DNA of 64,000 bases from Parerythrobacter_A sp963761775 (GTDB lineage Bacteria > Pseudomonadota > Alphaproteobacteria > Sphingomonadales > Sphingomonadaceae), in assembly GCA_963761775.1 (NCBI GenBank), contig CAVXIF010000012.1:1-64000 (forward strand). Direction: 5' to 3'. A program made the translations under genes and the position numbers. Below, one piece after another: positions 54,836 through 62,740 of this stretch. The notes under the pieces were generated by a model that was not told the DNA's origin, ran no database searches, and was given only the letters and a program-made list of their open reading frames with translations. Within the stretch, counting starts at the first letter, position 1. Each line of letters starts with the position of its first letter.

Positions 54836-55543
54836 TCAGAGCCGACCGCTTTTCCAGACCACGCGGCCGATGATCTCGATGTCGCCCACCTCGACTTCTA
54901 TCGGCGGGTAAGCGGGATTGTCGCTCAACAGGCGGAAATGCGCATTGCCGAGCGACGCGACGCGTTTCACCAGCAGCGTGTCGTCGCGGCGCACGACATG
55001 AATGCCGTCGCGGAACGAGTGCTTGGCATGGTCGACCAGCACTTCGTCGCCCGCACGCAATAGCGGTTCCATCGAATCGCCTTCCACCGCAATGGCGGAG
55101 AGCTGCGCGCCGTCCAGCCCCTGCTCGCGTAGCCAGCGGCGCGAGAAGCGAAAACTGTCGAACGCAGCCTCGGTGCCATCGAGCGCGCCCGGCCCCGCCG
55201 ACGCAGCGACGGCCAGGCGGGGCACATCGAACCATGCCCCCGAAAACGTGCCGGCCTCAAGTCGCTCTGCCGACCCCGCACGTTTATAGGAATTTTCCTG
55301 TGTATCGGCGTCGGAAGGCGCGCCCAGTTCGGCCTGCGCCACACCGAAGAAATCGGCAAGTTTGCGGCGATCCGACTCGTCCAGCCTACGTGGGCTGCCT
55401 TTCCTGATGAACTGCTGCAGATAGGTCGGATTGCGTCCGATCATCCGTGAAAGCCCGGACAGACTGCTGCCCTGCCTGCGCGACAGTTCCTCCAATCGCG
55501 CCCGCACTTCGACGCCCGTAGACTCCTGTATCGCTTTCGCCAT
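54836..55543 (-). CDS. LexA-like S24 repressor/peptidase
   Basis: 235 residues. The N-terminal 70 residues form an XRE-like DNA-binding domain (SLSGLSRMIGRNPTYLQQFI). The C-terminal S24 domain has the serine in VEGDSMEPLL (S157), the lysine in DTLLVKRVAS (K193) and a possible A-G self-cleavage bond at 116-117. Members lose repression after RecA-stimulated autocleavage. It is divergent from two small genes over a 115-base region that carries matched repeats. Confidence 0.85.
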   Translation of the reverse strand: MAKAIQESTGVEVRARLEELSRRQGSSLSGLSRMIGRNPTYLQQFIRKGSPRRLDESDRRKLADFFGVAQAELGAPSDADTQENSYKRAGSAERLEAGTFSGAWFDVPRLAVAASAGPGALDGTEAAFDSFRFSRRWLREQGLDGAQLSAIAVEGDSMEPLLRAGDEVLVDHAKHSFRDGIHVVRRDDTLLVKRVASLGNAHFRLLSDNPAYPPIEVEVGDIEIIGRVVWKSGRL

Positions 55544-55564
55544 GACAATTTCCCGTTAAATTTA

Positions 55565-55605
55565 TTTTTCCTATATAGCACGGTATTTTTCCTAGACAAG
55601 TAGGA
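55565..55605. promoter_or_regulatory. Candidate operators of the S24 repressor
   Basis: TTTTTCCTA occurs at 55565-55573 and again at 55586-55594, exactly 21 bases (two helical turns) apart. The second copy is part of an inverted repeat TCCTA-GACAAG-TAGGA (55590-55605). The cluster sits between the divergent starts of the repressor and the 67-residue gene. Confidence 0.5.
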
Positions 55606-55658
55606 TTTCGGCAGGAACATATTGCGAACATCGAGTCATCTTCCAACCGGAGTCGTCC

Positions 55659-55862
55659 ATGTTGATACGCACTATCGAGAAATTCCTGCGGCAAACGGAC
55701 ATGCCCGCCACCAAGTTCGGCAGGCTGGCCGCCAGCGACCCGCGTTTCGTGCTGGACCTGCGCAATGGCCGCATCCCGCGCCAGGGCACCGAAGCCCGCG
55801 TCACCCAGTTCATGCAAGATTATTGCCCCGCTAACGGAGGCACTGTGCATGTCTTTCGATAA
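55659..55862 (+). CDS. Small protein with KFGRLAASDPRFV motif, opposite the S24 repressor
   Basis: 67 residues: MLIRTIEKFLRQTDMPATKF then GRLAASDPRFVLDLRNGRIP. The pattern (TKFGR-A--DP-FV-DLRNGR-P) recurs in small sphingomonad proteins and looks like a short DNA-binding helix-turn-helix. No function is known to me. It overlaps the next gene by 14 bases and probably responds to the divergent repressor. Confidence 0.7.
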   Translation: MLIRTIEKFLRQTDMPATKFGRLAASDPRFVLDLRNGRIPRQGTEARVTQFMQDYCPANGGTVHVFR

Positions 55863-56208
55863 CAAGCCCCCCGTCGCGTCAACAAACCGGCCCCGCCGCA
55901 ACACCGCCGACCGCTTGCGCAGTGCTGTTGCCGGCATGGCCGGTGGTCTGGGCAAGACCGTGCGGCAGTCGGAACATCCGTGGGCCAGCATTACCTTTAC
56001 CGGCGCGCGCCACCGGCTGGAGCTCGTTTTCGAAGGCGAGCGTGCCGTCGCAGCGGGCGAGGCCCTGATTGCCGCGCTGCCCGATCACGAATTTACCCTG
56101 CCCCGCCACCTCGTCGCCGATGCCACCATCATCGCCGCCGAAACAACGCTGCTTCCCGCCCCGAAACTGCGCGTGGAATGCGAGTTCCTGCTGCTGGAGG
56201 AAGCTTAG
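55849..56208 (+). CDS. Conserved-looking 119-residue protein of unknown function
   Basis: Start ATG 55849, with GGAGG eight bases upstream. The N-terminus is basic (RPRRNTADRLRSAVAGMAGG). The rest is a beta-rich domain with WASITFTGARHRLELVFEGE and KLRVECEFLLLEEA. No signal peptide is present. It overlaps the preceding small gene, so the two are translated together. I do not recognise a family. Confidence 0.7.
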   Translation: MSFDNKPPVASTNRPRRNTADRLRSAVAGMAGGLGKTVRQSEHPWASITFTGARHRLELVFEGERAVAAGEALIAALPDHEFTLPRHLVADATIIAAETTLLPAPKLRVECEFLLLEEA

Positions 56209-56218
56209 GTGCTGCGCA

Positions 56219-57667
56219 TCACGCCCCCGCCCCTTCGCGTCGGATGACGAGGTTACGGATTTCGCTCATGTCTTCCATCGCGAACCGGATGCCCTCGCGG
56301 CCCAGACCGCTGTCCTTCACGCCGCCATAGGGCATGTTGTCTACCCGATAGGAGGCGACATCGTTGACGACTACGCCGCCGACATCGAGGCGGTCCCAGG
56401 CATCCAGCACCTGATGCAGGTCACGTGTGAAAATGCCCGCTTGCAGGCCATAACGGCTGTCGTTCACCTCGGTCAGCGCGGCGTCGAAATCGGTGAAGCG
56501 GGTCAGCAGCGCCATCGGGCCGAACGCTTCCTCGCGATAGGCGTCGGCATCGGTATCGACGTTTTCCAGCAGTGTCGCCTCCAGCATGTTGCCGTCCCGC
56601 CCGCCACCGCACAGCAGGGTCGCGCCGCCTTCCACGGCATCGTCGATCCAGCCTTTCAGCCGTTCCGCTTCGCCTTCGGAAATCATGGGGCCGATAAAGG
56701 TCTCACGCTGTTTCGGGTCGCCCGATTTCAGCGTTTTGGTCTTTGCGACCAGCATGTCTCTGAACCGGTCGTAGATGTCGTCGTGGATGATGATGCGCTG
56801 CACGCCGATACAGCTCTGGCCGGACTGGTAGAACGCGCCGAACACGATGCGTTCGAGCGCGTGGTCGAGGTCGGCGTCCTTGTCGACCACGACGGCGGCA
56901 TTTCCGCCCAGTTCGAGGATGACCTTTTTCTTGCCCGCTTTGGCCTTCAAGTCCCATCCCACGCCCGGCGATCCGGTGAAGCTGAGCAGTTTCAGGCGTT
57001 CGTCGGTGGTGAAAAGGTCAGCGCCGTCGCGGGTGGCGGGCAGTATGGAAAACGCGCCTTCGGGCAACACGTCGCATTCGGCCAGTACCTCGCCCATGAT
57101 GATCGCGCCCAGCGGGGTCTTGCTGGCCGGTTTCATCACAAACGGGCAGCCCATCGCGATGGCGGGGGCGATCTTGTGTGCGGCGAGATTCAGGGGGAAG
57201 TTGAACGGACTGATGAAGCTGCACGGCCCGATAGGCACCCGCTTCCACATGCCCATATAGCCCTTGGCGCGTGCCGATATGTCGAGCGGCTGTACCTCGC
57301 CGTAATTGCGCACCGCCTCTTCCGCCGCGATGCGGAACGTGTCGATCAAACGGGTGACTTCCCCTTCGGCATCGCCGATGGGTTTGCCAGCCTCGACGCA
57401 CAGCGAATAGGACAGCTCGTCGAACCGTTCCCTGAACCGCGCGACGCAGTGGTTGAGGACGTCCTGCTTTTCGTAACTCGCCAGCCGCGCCATCGGCTCG
57501 GCGGCGCGCGCGGCTCCGGCAATGGCCTCATCGATCACATCGGGCGTGGCGAGTGCGGTGCGGAAAGCAAGCTTACCGGTGAACTTGTCGGTCACCGCAA
57601 GATCGGTATTCGGCTGCGCGGCCTTGTTGTTGAGATAGAGCGGATAGGTATCTTTGATTACGGTCAC
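56219..57667 (-). CDS. NAD(P)-dependent aldehyde dehydrogenase
   Basis: 482 residues, intact. The catalytic Glu is in VILELGGNAAVVVD and the Cys in QSGQSCIGVQRI; SFISPFNFPLNLAAHKIAPA and LLSFTGSPGVGWDL bind the cofactor. The text is closest in pattern to glyceraldehyde-3-phosphate (GapN-like) and lactaldehyde-type enzymes. It begins 18 bases after the ThDP enzyme gene and is surely co-transcribed, suggesting that it oxidises an aldehyde made by that enzyme. Confidence 0.88.
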   Translation of the reverse strand: MTVIKDTYPLYLNNKAAQPNTDLAVTDKFTGKLAFRTALATPDVIDEAIAGAARAAEPMARLASYEKQDVLNHCVARFRERFDELSYSLCVEAGKPIGDAEGEVTRLIDTFRIAAEEAVRNYGEVQPLDISARAKGYMGMWKRVPIGPCSFISPFNFPLNLAAHKIAPAIAMGCPFVMKPASKTPLGAIIMGEVLAECDVLPEGAFSILPATRDGADLFTTDERLKLLSFTGSPGVGWDLKAKAGKKKVILELGGNAAVVVDKDADLDHALERIVFGAFYQSGQSCIGVQRIIIHDDIYDRFRDMLVAKTKTLKSGDPKQRETFIGPMISEGEAERLKGWIDDAVEGGATLLCGGGRDGNMLEATLLENVDTDADAYREEAFGPMALLTRFTDFDAALTEVNDSRYGLQAGIFTRDLHQVLDAWDRLDVGGVVVNDVASYRVDNMPYGGVKDSGLGREGIRFAMEDMSEIRNLVIRREGAGA

Positions 57668-57685
57668 GACTTTCCTCCAAATAGG

Positions 57686-59341
57686 CTACAGTGCTTCGGA
57701 CAGCTCCTTGATCTCGTGGTTCAGAATACGGTCGTTTTCGCTGTAATCGACCGGGCAATCGATGACGTGGACGCCCTTGCCGGACAGGCATTCGGCCAGC
57801 ACATCGTTCAGATGCTCCGCACTCGAAACGCGATGGCCATGCGCGCCATAGGCTTCGGCATATTTCACGAAGTCCGGATTGTCGTAGGTCAGTCCGTAAT
57901 CGGCAAACCCCATATGCGCCTGCTTCCAGCGGATCATGCCATAGGCATCGTCGCGCAGGATCAGAACGGTCAGGTTCAAGCCAAGCCGCACCGCTGTCTC
58001 CAGCTCCTGACTATTCATCATGAACCCGCCATCGCCACATATCGCCATGACCTTGCGGTCGGGATACAGCATTGCGCTCATCATCGCCGACGGCAGGCCC
58101 GCGCCCATGCTGGCCAGCGCGTTGTCGAGCAGCACGGTGTTGGGCAGGTAGGCCGTGTAATTGCGCGCGAACCACAGCTTGTAGATGCCGTTGTCGAGGC
58201 AGATGATACCGTCCTCCGGAACCGCAGCACGTATCCGCTGCACAAGATGCGGCGGGAAGATGGGAAAGCGGGCGTCGTCGGCCAACGGGGCAGTATGCGC
58301 GACTTCTGCGGCGCGGTATTCCAGCATTCGGTCGAACGACCAGCTGTCCTGCGGCGTCACCGCATCCTTGATCTGCCAGATAGCGTTGGCAATATCGCCG
58401 ATGACTTCGATCTGCGGGAAATACACCGGGTCCACTTCGGCAGTTCGGGTGGAGACATGAATGACGGTGGACCCGCCGCGCTGCATGAAGAACGGCGGTT
58501 TCTCGATCACGTCGTGGCCGACATTGACGATGCAGTCCGCATCTTCGATCGCGCGATGACAGAAATCGCCGGAGGACAAGGCGGCGCAGCCCAGGAACAG
58601 CGGGTGCCGTTCGTCGATTACGCCCTTGCCCATCTGGGTGGTGACGAAGGGAATACCGGTTTTCTCGATCAGCTCGCCCAGCATCTTGCTGGTCATTTTG
58701 CGGTTCGCACCTGCGCCGATCACCAGCACCGGGTCGCGCGCCGCCTCGATGGCGTCCACCGCCAGCCGCACCGCCTTGCCTTCCGCCGAAGGACGCCGTG
58801 CGACGGACGCCGGCATGGGCAGGGCGTCAGTCTCCTCGTGGGCAATGTCTTCCGGCAATTCGAGATGACTTGCGCCGGGCTTTTCTTCCTCGGCCAGCCG
58901 GAATGCCTCGCGCACCTCGCTGGGGATGCCGCTGCCCGATACGATCTGCTTGGTGTATTTCGTAATCGGTGCCATCATGTCCACCACGTCCAGAATCTGG
59001 AACCGGCCCTGCTTGCTGGACTTGATCGGCTTTTGCCCGGTAATCATCAGCATCGGCATCCCGCCCAGCTGCGCATAGGCGCCCGCCGTCACCAGGTTCG
59101 TCGCCCCCGGCCCCAGGGTCGCAAGGCAAACCCCTGCCTTGCCGGTGTGCCGCCCGTATGTTGCTGCCATGAAGCCCGCGCCCTGCTCGTGCCGCGTCAG
59201 GATCAGTTTGATGCTGTCGGATTTTGACAGGCTTTGCAGGAAATCCAGGTTCTCTTCGCCCGGCACGCCAAAGATGTATTCGACACCTTCTTCCTCAAGG
59301 CACTGGATGAAGAGGTCGGATGCCTTGTGCGTGTCTGTCAT
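57686..59341 (-). CDS. Acetolactate-synthase-like thiamine-diphosphate enzyme
   Basis: 551 residues from ATG 59341. It has the three ThDP domains: FGVPGEENLDFLQSL (cofactor Glu) and TLGPGATNLVTAGAYAQLGG first, a central domain (DPVLVIGAGANRKMTSKMLG), then ICGDGGFMMNSQELETAVRL (the Mg-ThDP motif GDG...N). It is annotated in many genomes as an acetolactate synthase large subunit, but no regulatory small subunit lies nearby. Pairing with an aldehyde dehydrogenase argues for a 2-oxoacid decarboxylase or carboligase in catabolism rather than valine synthesis. Confidence 0.8.
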   Translation of the reverse strand: MTDTHKASDLFIQCLEEEGVEYIFGVPGEENLDFLQSLSKSDSIKLILTRHEQGAGFMAATYGRHTGKAGVCLATLGPGATNLVTAGAYAQLGGMPMLMITGQKPIKSSKQGRFQILDVVDMMAPITKYTKQIVSGSGIPSEVREAFRLAEEEKPGASHLELPEDIAHEETDALPMPASVARRPSAEGKAVRLAVDAIEAARDPVLVIGAGANRKMTSKMLGELIEKTGIPFVTTQMGKGVIDERHPLFLGCAALSSGDFCHRAIEDADCIVNVGHDVIEKPPFFMQRGGSTVIHVSTRTAEVDPVYFPQIEVIGDIANAIWQIKDAVTPQDSWSFDRMLEYRAAEVAHTAPLADDARFPIFPPHLVQRIRAAVPEDGIICLDNGIYKLWFARNYTAYLPNTVLLDNALASMGAGLPSAMMSAMLYPDRKVMAICGDGGFMMNSQELETAVRLGLNLTVLILRDDAYGMIRWKQAHMGFADYGLTYDNPDFVKYAEAYGAHGHRVSSAEHLNDVLAECLSGKGVHVIDCPVDYSENDRILNHEIKELSEAL

Positions 59342-59367
59342 TGGCAGGGGTTCCTGTTGCTGCGGCG

Positions 59368-60306
59368 CTAGTAACCGCGCCGGTAATCGAACAACGGCGC
59401 AAGCGGGCGATCGTTCAGATACGCATCGAGATTGCTCACGAACCGTTCGGCCGCGCGCTGGAACATCGAGTTCTGCGCACGGCCCGAAAGGTGCATGGTG
59501 ACATGGGCGTTGTCGAGCGACCACAGCGCATGGTCCGCAGGCAGCGGTTCTGGCATCGTCACATCGAGCAGCGCACCACCGATGGACTTTGCTTCCAGCG
59601 CCGCGACCAGTGCATCCTGATCTATCACGCTGCCCCGCGCGACGTTTACAAGAACGGCGCTATCCTTCATCGCCGCCAGCTCCGGCGCGCCGATCATGCC
59701 GTCCGTTTCCGGCGTGGCGGGCACGGCCAGTATCACCCAGTCGAATTCGCCTAGCCGCTCGCGCCACTGGTTCGGCGTCAACGTGGTTTCGCAAGGGGTG
59801 CGCCGCACCGGCACGACTTCGACCCCGAACGCTTCCAGCCGAGGCGTCACCGCCTGCCCGATAGCGCCATAGCCGATCAACAGCGCCCGCGTGCCGGACA
59901 GCTCCACCTTGCCGGGGCTGTCCGCCAGCCATTCGCGCCGGTCCTGCGCGCGCACGACATCGCGGTAGCCCTTCGCCTGCACCAACATCGACATGACGAT
60001 ATATTCGGAGATGGCGACCGCATTGATGCCGGCGCCGTTAGTAATCATCGTGCCGCGCTGTTGCAGCAAGTCCAGCGGCAGGAAATCCAGCCCGGCATAG
60101 ATCGAATTGAACCACCGCAGCTTTTCGGCCCGCTTGACCGCCTCGATCATCGGCGGCTGGTCGTTGAGGTCGAACCAGCCGATCTCGGCTTCGGGCGCGA
60201 AAGCATGCAGCTCTTCGACCGAAGTAAAGAAACGCGCATCGACGCTATCGGGCAGGTGCGGCTCGACCAACGGGCGGACGAGAGCTGACAGGACGATGAC
60301 GGTCAT
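59368..60306 (-). CDS. D-2-hydroxyacid dehydrogenase
   Basis: 312 residues. The NAD site is ALLIGYGAIGQAVTPRLEAF. The catalytic residues sit in VNVARGSVID (Arg), DVTMPEPLPADH (Glu) and HVTMHLSGRAQN (His). The substrate could be glyoxylate/hydroxypyruvate or a similar 2-oxoacid. It overlaps the cysS stop by four bases and is followed by the ThDP enzyme gene, so the three metabolic genes may share a transcript. Confidence 0.85.
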   Translation of the reverse strand: MTVIVLSALVRPLVEPHLPDSVDARFFTSVEELHAFAPEAEIGWFDLNDQPPMIEAVKRAEKLRWFNSIYAGLDFLPLDLLQQRGTMITNGAGINAVAISEYIVMSMLVQAKGYRDVVRAQDRREWLADSPGKVELSGTRALLIGYGAIGQAVTPRLEAFGVEVVPVRRTPCETTLTPNQWRERLGEFDWVILAVPATPETDGMIGAPELAAMKDSAVLVNVARGSVIDQDALVAALEAKSIGGALLDVTMPEPLPADHALWSLDNAHVTMHLSGRAQNSMFQRAAERFVSNLDAYLNDRPLAPLFDYRRGY

Positions 60307-61774
60307 GCTTGCGTATCCAGTGCCCAGTCCCAGCCCAGTGGATCGCCATCCATAAGCTCGACGCCCTGCGCTACAAGCCCGTCGCGAATGGCGTCGGAGG
60401 CGGCGAAATCCTTGGCGGCGCGCGCATCCTTGCGGCGGGTGATGGCGGTGTCGATGTCGGCTTCCGCGATGGTGGCATCAGCCGGACGGACCCGCAGGCT
60501 GGCGCGCGAAAGTTTAGGGAAGTTTAGGCCCAACACCGCATCCATCTCGACAACGACAGCGCGCTTCACTCCGGCATCGACCTTCTTGATAGCCAGCGCG
60601 TCTTCCAGTGCGGTGAGGGCCAGCGCCGTGTTGAGATCATCGCGCATGGCATCGGCGAATTTCTGCCGGGCAGGCGCGAATTTGGGGTGATCGGGCGATC
60701 CGCCATCGGGAGCATCGGACAATCGCTCGAACGCCATGACCATCCGTTTCAACCGGACCAGTGCGGCGTGCAAGCCTTCCCAGCTGAACTCGAGCTCGCT
60801 GCGGTAATGCGCCTGAAGGCACAGCATCCGGTAGGCGAGCGGATGGTAACCGCGATCGACCAGCGTTTGCAGGCGGAGGAACTCACCGGAGGATTTGCTC
60901 ATCTTTCCCCCACCCTCATTGGCACGTTGCACCAGAAAGTTGTTATGCATCCAGAAGTTCGCACCCGACTTTTCGGAGCAGCTATGGGCCTGGTTCTGCG
61001 CGATCTCGTTGGGGTGGTGAATCTCGCGATGGTCGATCCCGCCGGTGTGGATATCGAACGGAAAACCCAGCAAGTTCTGGCCCATGACCGAACATTCGAG
61101 GTGCCAGCCCGGCGCACCACGGCCCCAAGGGCTGTCCCATTCCATCTGCCGCGTCTCGCCCGGCGGCGTGGTGCGCCAAATCGCGAAATCAGCGGCGTTG
61201 CGCTTGCCATCGACAGTGGCGATCCGGCTCTGGTTTTCTTCGGCTCCATCGTCCGTCACCGCCCGCGCCAACCGCCCGTAATCGGGAACAGTTGAGGTAT
61301 CGAAGTAGAGGCCGATGTCGAGCTGGTAACAGTGTTTGTCCGCTATCGCTTCCGCAAAGCCGATCATCGGCTCGATATAGTCGGTGGCAACCGACCATTC
61401 CGCCGGTTCGCGGATGTTTAGTGCAAGCGCGTCGTTCTTGAAATCGCGGCGGTATAATAGTCGGCGATTTCCCGCGCAGTTCGCGCCCCGCCCGCCGCCG
61501 CACGCTCCATCTTGTCCTCGCCCGCGTCGGCATCGTCGGTCAGATGTCCGACATCGGTGATGTTGATGACATGCCGCAGGTCGTAGCCCGCCCATTCCAG
61601 CGTGCGCCCCAGCACGTCGGCGAATACGTAGGCGCGCATGTTGCCGATATGGGCGTAGTGATAAACCGTCGGCCCGCAGCTATAGACCCGCGCCTCGCCA
61701 GCACGGACCGGCACGAAGGGTTCGAGGCTGCGGGTCAGCGAATTGAAAAGGGTAAGCTGCGGCTGTTCGGACAT
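60303..61774 (-). pseudogene. cysS: Cysteinyl-tRNA synthetase, one frameshift
   Basis: Class I synthetase. The HIGH-type motif appears as YHYAHIGNMRAYVFADVLGR in the N-terminal frame (ATG 61774, MSEQPQLTLFNSLTRSLEP), and KMSKS as GGGKMSKSSGEFLRLQ. The zinc-site and cysteine-binding text GAPGWHLECSVM and the PFDIHTGGIDHREIHHPNEI segment follow. The frame breaks near 61445, between DYYTAAI and FKNDALALNIREPAEWSVAT. CysS is essential, so a real break here would be lethal unless a second copy exists; this is the strongest single case for a sequencing indel. Confidence 0.92.
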
Positions 61775-61812
61775 GGGAACCGCTATATCGGCAGCGTCGA
61801 ACCCGCGCAAGG

Positions 61813-62487
61813 TCACCCCCACCCCTCCCAGCGCACTACCTCGTCCGCATGGGCGCGCTTGACGTCGAACCGGTTCACGGCGGCATCAGGGTCGCGATAG
61901 CCGATGGCCATGCCGCAGAAGAAGATGTGGTCGTCCGGGATATCGACCATCTCGCGCACTTGCGGGGCGTAGGCGGCCCATGCCTCCTGCGCGCAGCTGT
62001 CCAGCCCTTCCTCGCGCAGCAGCAGCATGATCGTCTGCAACCACATGCCGATATCGGACCATTGCGGCGGCCCCATGTATTTCGGCGTGTGGACCAGCAT
62101 CAGCACCGGCGCGCCGAAGGCGCGGAAGTTTTCCGCAAACCACATCAGCCGCTTCATCTTGTCCTCGCGCGGAATGCCGAGCGCGCCATAAAGGTCTTCG
62201 CCGACACCGAACCGGCGCTGCTCGTAAGCCCCGGTTAAGTCCTTGGGATAAATGTCGTATTCCGGCTGCATGCCGCTGCGGCCCCTGGGGAACTCCAGCG
62301 CCACCCGGTCGAACAGTGCCTGCATCGGTTCGCCGGTCAGCACGATGCCATGCCAAGGCTGCGTATTGCCGCCCGACGGGCTGCGCTGCGCCCGATCCAG
62401 TACCCGCCGCAAGGTCTCACGCGGCACCGGCGCATCGAGAAACGCGCGGACGGATCGGCGGGTGGCGACGGCTTCGGAAGGGGTCAT
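61813..62487 (-). CDS. Nitroreductase-family FMN protein
   Basis: 224 residues. Features: TRRSVRAFLDAPVPRETLRR, RSPSGGNTQPWHGIVL (FMN phosphate loop) and GLDSCAQEAWAAYAPQVREM. It is of a different subgroup from the RutE-like protein at 32 kb. The natural substrate is unknown. The start overlaps the stop of the gene upstream by four bases. Confidence 0.88.
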   Translation of the reverse strand: MTPSEAVATRRSVRAFLDAPVPRETLRRVLDRAQRSPSGGNTQPWHGIVLTGEPMQALFDRVALEFPRGRSGMQPEYDIYPKDLTGAYEQRRFGVGEDLYGALGIPREDKMKRLMWFAENFRAFGAPVLMLVHTPKYMGPPQWSDIGMWLQTIMLLLREEGLDSCAQEAWAAYAPQVREMVDIPDDHIFFCGMAIGYRDPDAAVNRFDVKRAHADEVVRWEGWG

Positions 62488-62738
62488 GCCAATACAGCCG
62501 ATACCGTCAACAGAACACCAACAGCTATCATAGCGATGGCGATATATCGGCTGATCCGCCCATGCGGTGTGTAGGATTGGCGCTGACGAAGTTCCTCGAA
62601 ATACTGTTCATCGGCGCCCTCCTCCAACTGACCGATGCGCGCCCGATTTCGTTGCGCGGAAGATGGGTCGCGACTCCAAGCGTATCTGAATCCACCAAGC
62701 ACTACCAAACACAGACCGAAAAAAATGTCCCAGTTCAC
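62484..62738 (-). CDS. Small two-segment membrane protein
   Basis: 84 residues with hydrophobic stretches at about 4-19 (IFFGLCLVVLGGFRYAW) and 65-84 (YIAIAMIAVGVLLTVSAVL), separated by a charged helical loop. No family is recognised. It lies between cobT and the nitroreductase, two bases after the cobT stop and overlapping the next gene, so it belongs to that transcript. Confidence 0.65.
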   Translation of the reverse strand: MNWDIFFGLCLVVLGGFRYAWSRDPSSAQRNRARIGQLEEGADEQYFEELRQRQSYTPHGRISRYIAIAMIAVGVLLTVSAVLA

Positions 62739-62740
62739 GA

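Noticed and set aside
56069..59227. 1052-residue plus-strand open frame
   Set aside because: It lies antisense to the aldehyde dehydrogenase and ThDP enzyme genes, has no motifs and the composition expected from the reverse of GC-rich codons.
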